Below, piece by piece: positions 59,754 to 61,682 of a stretch of DNA of 61,682 bases. This DNA is from an uncultured Collinsella sp. GTDB lineage: Bacteria; Actinomycetota; Coriobacteriia; Coriobacteriales; Coriobacteriaceae. Each line of letters starts with the position of its first letter. The first letter of the stretch is position 1. The position numbers were made by a program, and so were the translations under genes. The stretch covers positions 1 to 61,682 of the forward strand of contig UQLB01000015.1 in the NCBI GenBank assembly GCA_900541725.1, written 5' to 3'. The notes under the pieces are model-generated. The model had not been told where the DNA came from. It ran no database searches and saw nothing but the letters and a program-made list of their open reading frames with translations.

Positions 59754-60794
59754 ATGCAGGATAGAAAAGTCCTCGTCACTGGCGCCGCCGGCTTCATCGG
59801 GGCGTTTCTGGTGAAGCGGCTGCTCGAAACCACCGACGACGCGATCATCGGTCTGGACAACGTGAACAGCTACTACGACCCTGGCATCAAGGAGGCTCGC
59901 CTGCGAATGCTGGCGGAGGTGGACAAGGCGGGGCGTTTCGCCTTCGTGCGCGGCGACCTGTGCGATGCCGCGTTGATAGAGCGCCTGTTCGCTGAGAACG
60001 GCTTCGACGTTGTGGTGAACTTGGCCGCCCAGGCGGGTGTGCGGTATTCCATTGAGAACCCGAGGGCTTACATCGACTCGAACCTGATTGGATTCTTTAA
60101 CATTTTGGAAGGATGCCGTCATCACCCGGTGAAGCACCTGGTGTACGCGAGTTCGAGTTCGGTTTATGGCGGCAACGAGAAGGTTCCCTTCAGCGAGGAG
60201 GACCGCGTAGACTCCCCCGTGAGTTTGTATGCTGCCACCAAGAAGAGCAATGAACTCATGGCCGCGGCCTACTCCAAGCTCTACTCCATCCCGGCCACGG
60301 GTCTGCGCTTCTTTACGGTGTACGGGCCCATGGGAAGGCCCGACATGGCGTACTTCGGCTTCACCGAGAAGTTGCGTCGTGGCGATACGATTAAGATTTT
60401 CAACATGGGCGATTGTAAGCGCGACTTTACGTACGTGGACGATATTGTGGAGGGCGTGCGCAGGGTCATGGACGGCGCTCCTGAGGTCAAGATCGGTGCT
60501 GATGGTTTGCCAATTGCCGCTCATCGCGTGTATAACATCGGCAATTCGAATCCCGAGAACCTGCTGGACTTCGTGGACACCCTGCAGCGTGTGCTGGTTG
60601 AGGAGGGCGTGCTCCCCGCCGATTACGATTTCGAGGCGCATAAGCAGCTCGTTCCTATGCAGCCTGGTGACGTGCCTGTAACCTATGCGGATACTGGCGC
60701 CTTGGAGCGCGATTTTGGTTACAAACCCGCAACGCCGCTCGAGGACGGTCTTCGTGAATTCGCGAAGTGGTATCGCGAGTTCTACGGGAATTAG
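59754..60794 (+). CDS. UDP-glucuronate 4-epimerase-like SDR protein
   Basis: 346 residues. Extended SDR: VTGAAGFIGAFLVKRLLE at the N-terminus, LAAQAGVRYSIENP, catalytic SSSVYG with YAATKK (Y and K). The sequence pattern NSYYDPGIKEARL is that of GAE-type UDP-glucuronate 4-epimerases, which make UDP-galacturonic acid. It uses the product of the dehydrogenase at 51344. Confidence 0.87.
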   Translation: MQDRKVLVTGAAGFIGAFLVKRLLETTDDAIIGLDNVNSYYDPGIKEARLRMLAEVDKAGRFAFVRGDLCDAALIERLFAENGFDVVVNLAAQAGVRYSIENPRAYIDSNLIGFFNILEGCRHHPVKHLVYASSSSVYGGNEKVPFSEEDRVDSPVSLYAATKKSNELMAAAYSKLYSIPATGLRFFTVYGPMGRPDMAYFGFTEKLRRGDTIKIFNMGDCKRDFTYVDDIVEGVRRVMDGAPEVKIGADGLPIAAHRVYNIGNSNPENLLDFVDTLQRVLVEEGVLPADYDFEAHKQLVPMQPGDVPVTYADTGALERDFGYKPATPLEDGLREFAKWYREFYGN

Positions 60795-60807
60795 CTGGGT
60801 GATAGCA

Positions 60808-61317
60808 ATGTCGAATGTATACAGCAGTGACCGTATTCGCTTTGGGGGGGGGTCTATTCTCTCAAACCATGCTTTGAGGTTTGTTTGGCTACTTCGAAAG
60901 TGCCAGAATTCGCACAATCCTTTATGGCATCTTTTTCGAAAGAGGATGGCTTGCAAATATGGTCTCGAGATCGCGCCTGCCACCTCGATTGGCGAAGGCT
61001 TGTATCTGGGTCACGCTTTTGGCATTACGGTAAACCCGAATGCCGTTATCGGTCGCAACTGCAATATGCACAAAGGTGTGACAATTGGTCGGGAAAACCG
61101 CGGCAAACGAAAAGGTGCGCCTGTTCTTGGCGATTGCGTTTGGCTTGGTGTCAACTCAACTATTGTTGGTGGCGTTCGTTTAGGCAACGACGTTCTCGTT
61201 GCACCGAACACTTATGTTAACTGCGACGTACCAAGCCATTCGATTGTGATTGGGCACCCATGCAAAATCATTTCTCGAGATGGGGCAACAGACGAATATA
61301 TAAACAACAGGGTCTGA
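60808..61317 (+). CDS. Left-handed beta-helix O-acetyltransferase with in-frame G9 tract
   Basis: 169 residues from ATG 60808. From residue about 60 on, hexapeptide repeats of the CysE-like acetyltransferase type (IAPATSIGEGLYLGH, VNPNAVIGRNC, VLGDCVWLGVNSTIVGGVRL, VIGHPCKII). Likely O-acetylates the polysaccharide. Codons 13-15 are GGG GGG GGG, a run of nine G (60844-60852). Loss of one G leads to a TGA within about ten codons; gain of one shifts to a long unrelated frame. With nine G the gene is in the ON state. Confidence 0.82.
   Translation: MSNVYSSDRIRFGGGSILSNHALRFVWLLRKCQNSHNPLWHLFRKRMACKYGLEIAPATSIGEGLYLGHAFGITVNPNAVIGRNCNMHKGVTIGRENRGKRKGAPVLGDCVWLGVNSTIVGGVRLGNDVLVAPNTYVNCDVPSHSIVIGHPCKIISRDGATDEYINNRV
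60844..60852 (+). repeat. G9 tract inside the acetyltransferase coding sequence
   Basis: Nine consecutive G at codons 13-15, a candidate site for slipped-strand phase variation. Confidence 0.9.
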
Positions 61318-61682
61318 ATAATAAAATCGGTTTTACATGTCTTATCCAGGATAGAGGGGGGGGGATCGTCTTCGCTAATTACAGCGAGTTAGCGACTCAG
61401 TGAGCTTTGGCGCGCTCTGATGCGAGCGGAAGGTGAAGCAAACTGGAACGGGTAGTAGATTCCCAGAAGCTATATGCAACGTGAGTGTCAAAGATAGCGC
61501 GTCTTAACGCATAACCCTGCATTCCTCCTTTCACCGACTGGCAAAACGATTTACACCTAATTGTCGACATTACCCACGCGATTTATCTTTGCCCCCGCAT
61601 CGATCTCGCTAAACTAATAACTGTCGCTACCAGGGCATTTTCTGGTGCACATTCTATTGGCTCCTGCGAAGATCGGAGCGGG
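61318..61682. other. Region without gene at the right edge
   Basis: 365 bases with no convincing frame. It contains a G9 run at 61356-61364 and, at the very end, CTCC and GGAG around 61666-61679 that could form a small stem. No repeat of families A to D was found. It may be the leader of a gene beyond the edge. Confidence 0.5.

Overview
The window is GC-rich bacterial DNA, most likely a gut Coriobacteriia and probably Collinsella. That is an inference from a Hyf-type formate hydrogenlyase locus with a selenocysteine formate dehydrogenase, a tig-clpP-clpX-valS-folC order, a large polysaccharide locus and Gram-positive style ribosome binding sites; no 16S gene is present.

Layout. 1-2800: the 3' end of an unrecognised gene, a tRNA-Gly-like sequence with odd 5' half, an AbiEi/DUF559-like gene bracketed by two copies of a hairpin repeat, and a RelB/PIN toxin-antitoxin pair. 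2800-18700: a one-strand formate hydrogenlyase locus: HydN-like ferredoxin, selenoprotein FdhF (in-frame UGA at 4294-4296), HyfA to HyfJ, protease HycI and the formate channel FocA. 18800-26140: an orphan molybdopterin oxidoreductase, selA, selB, the tRNA-Sec gene selC, mobA and a DUF3343 gene, i.e. selenocysteine decoding and molybdenum cofactor finishing that FdhF needs. 26400-31730: gdhA, then a two-gene xanthine-dehydrogenase-type molybdenum hydroxylase. 31869-40189: tRNA-Leu, tig, clpP, clpX, valS, folC. 40540-45344 on the minus strand: an M24 peptidase, then a GlpA-like / FAD-NAD oxidoreductase / DUF1667 trio. 45514-46053: a strikingly regular palindromic repeat array. 46153-48574: a zinc-ribbon membrane protein and thrS. 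48680-61317: an exopolysaccharide or capsule locus headed by a NusG paralog, with a priming phosphoglycosyltransferase, glycosyltransferases, UDP-glucose dehydrogenase, a glucuronyl C5-epimerase-like protein, Wzy, Wzx, an ATP-grasp protein, a UDP-glucuronate epimerase and an acetyltransferase.

How it works together. Formate enters or leaves through FocA, FdhF oxidises it, electrons pass through HydN/HyfA/HyfH ferredoxins to the HyfG/HyfI [NiFe] hydrogenase, and three antiporter-like subunits (HyfB, HyfD, HyfF) plus HyfC suggest ion pumping coupled to H2 evolution. MobA supplies the guanine dinucleotide cofactor; SelA, SelB and selC allow UGA decoding. SelD and the Hyp proteins are not in the window.

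The least explained content is between genes. Three families of nested inverted repeats (here called A, B and C) keep one part conserved while other arm segments change together so that pairing is retained. Several genes are bracketed by pairs of these elements. The 540-bp array at 45514-46053 consists of 14 half-sites of 17 bp in strictly alternating orientation with 23-25 bp between them. The polysaccharide locus also shows signs of phase variation: inverted repeats around a possible promoter before the NusG paralog, and runs of 9-10 G, one of them inside the acetyltransferase coding sequence.
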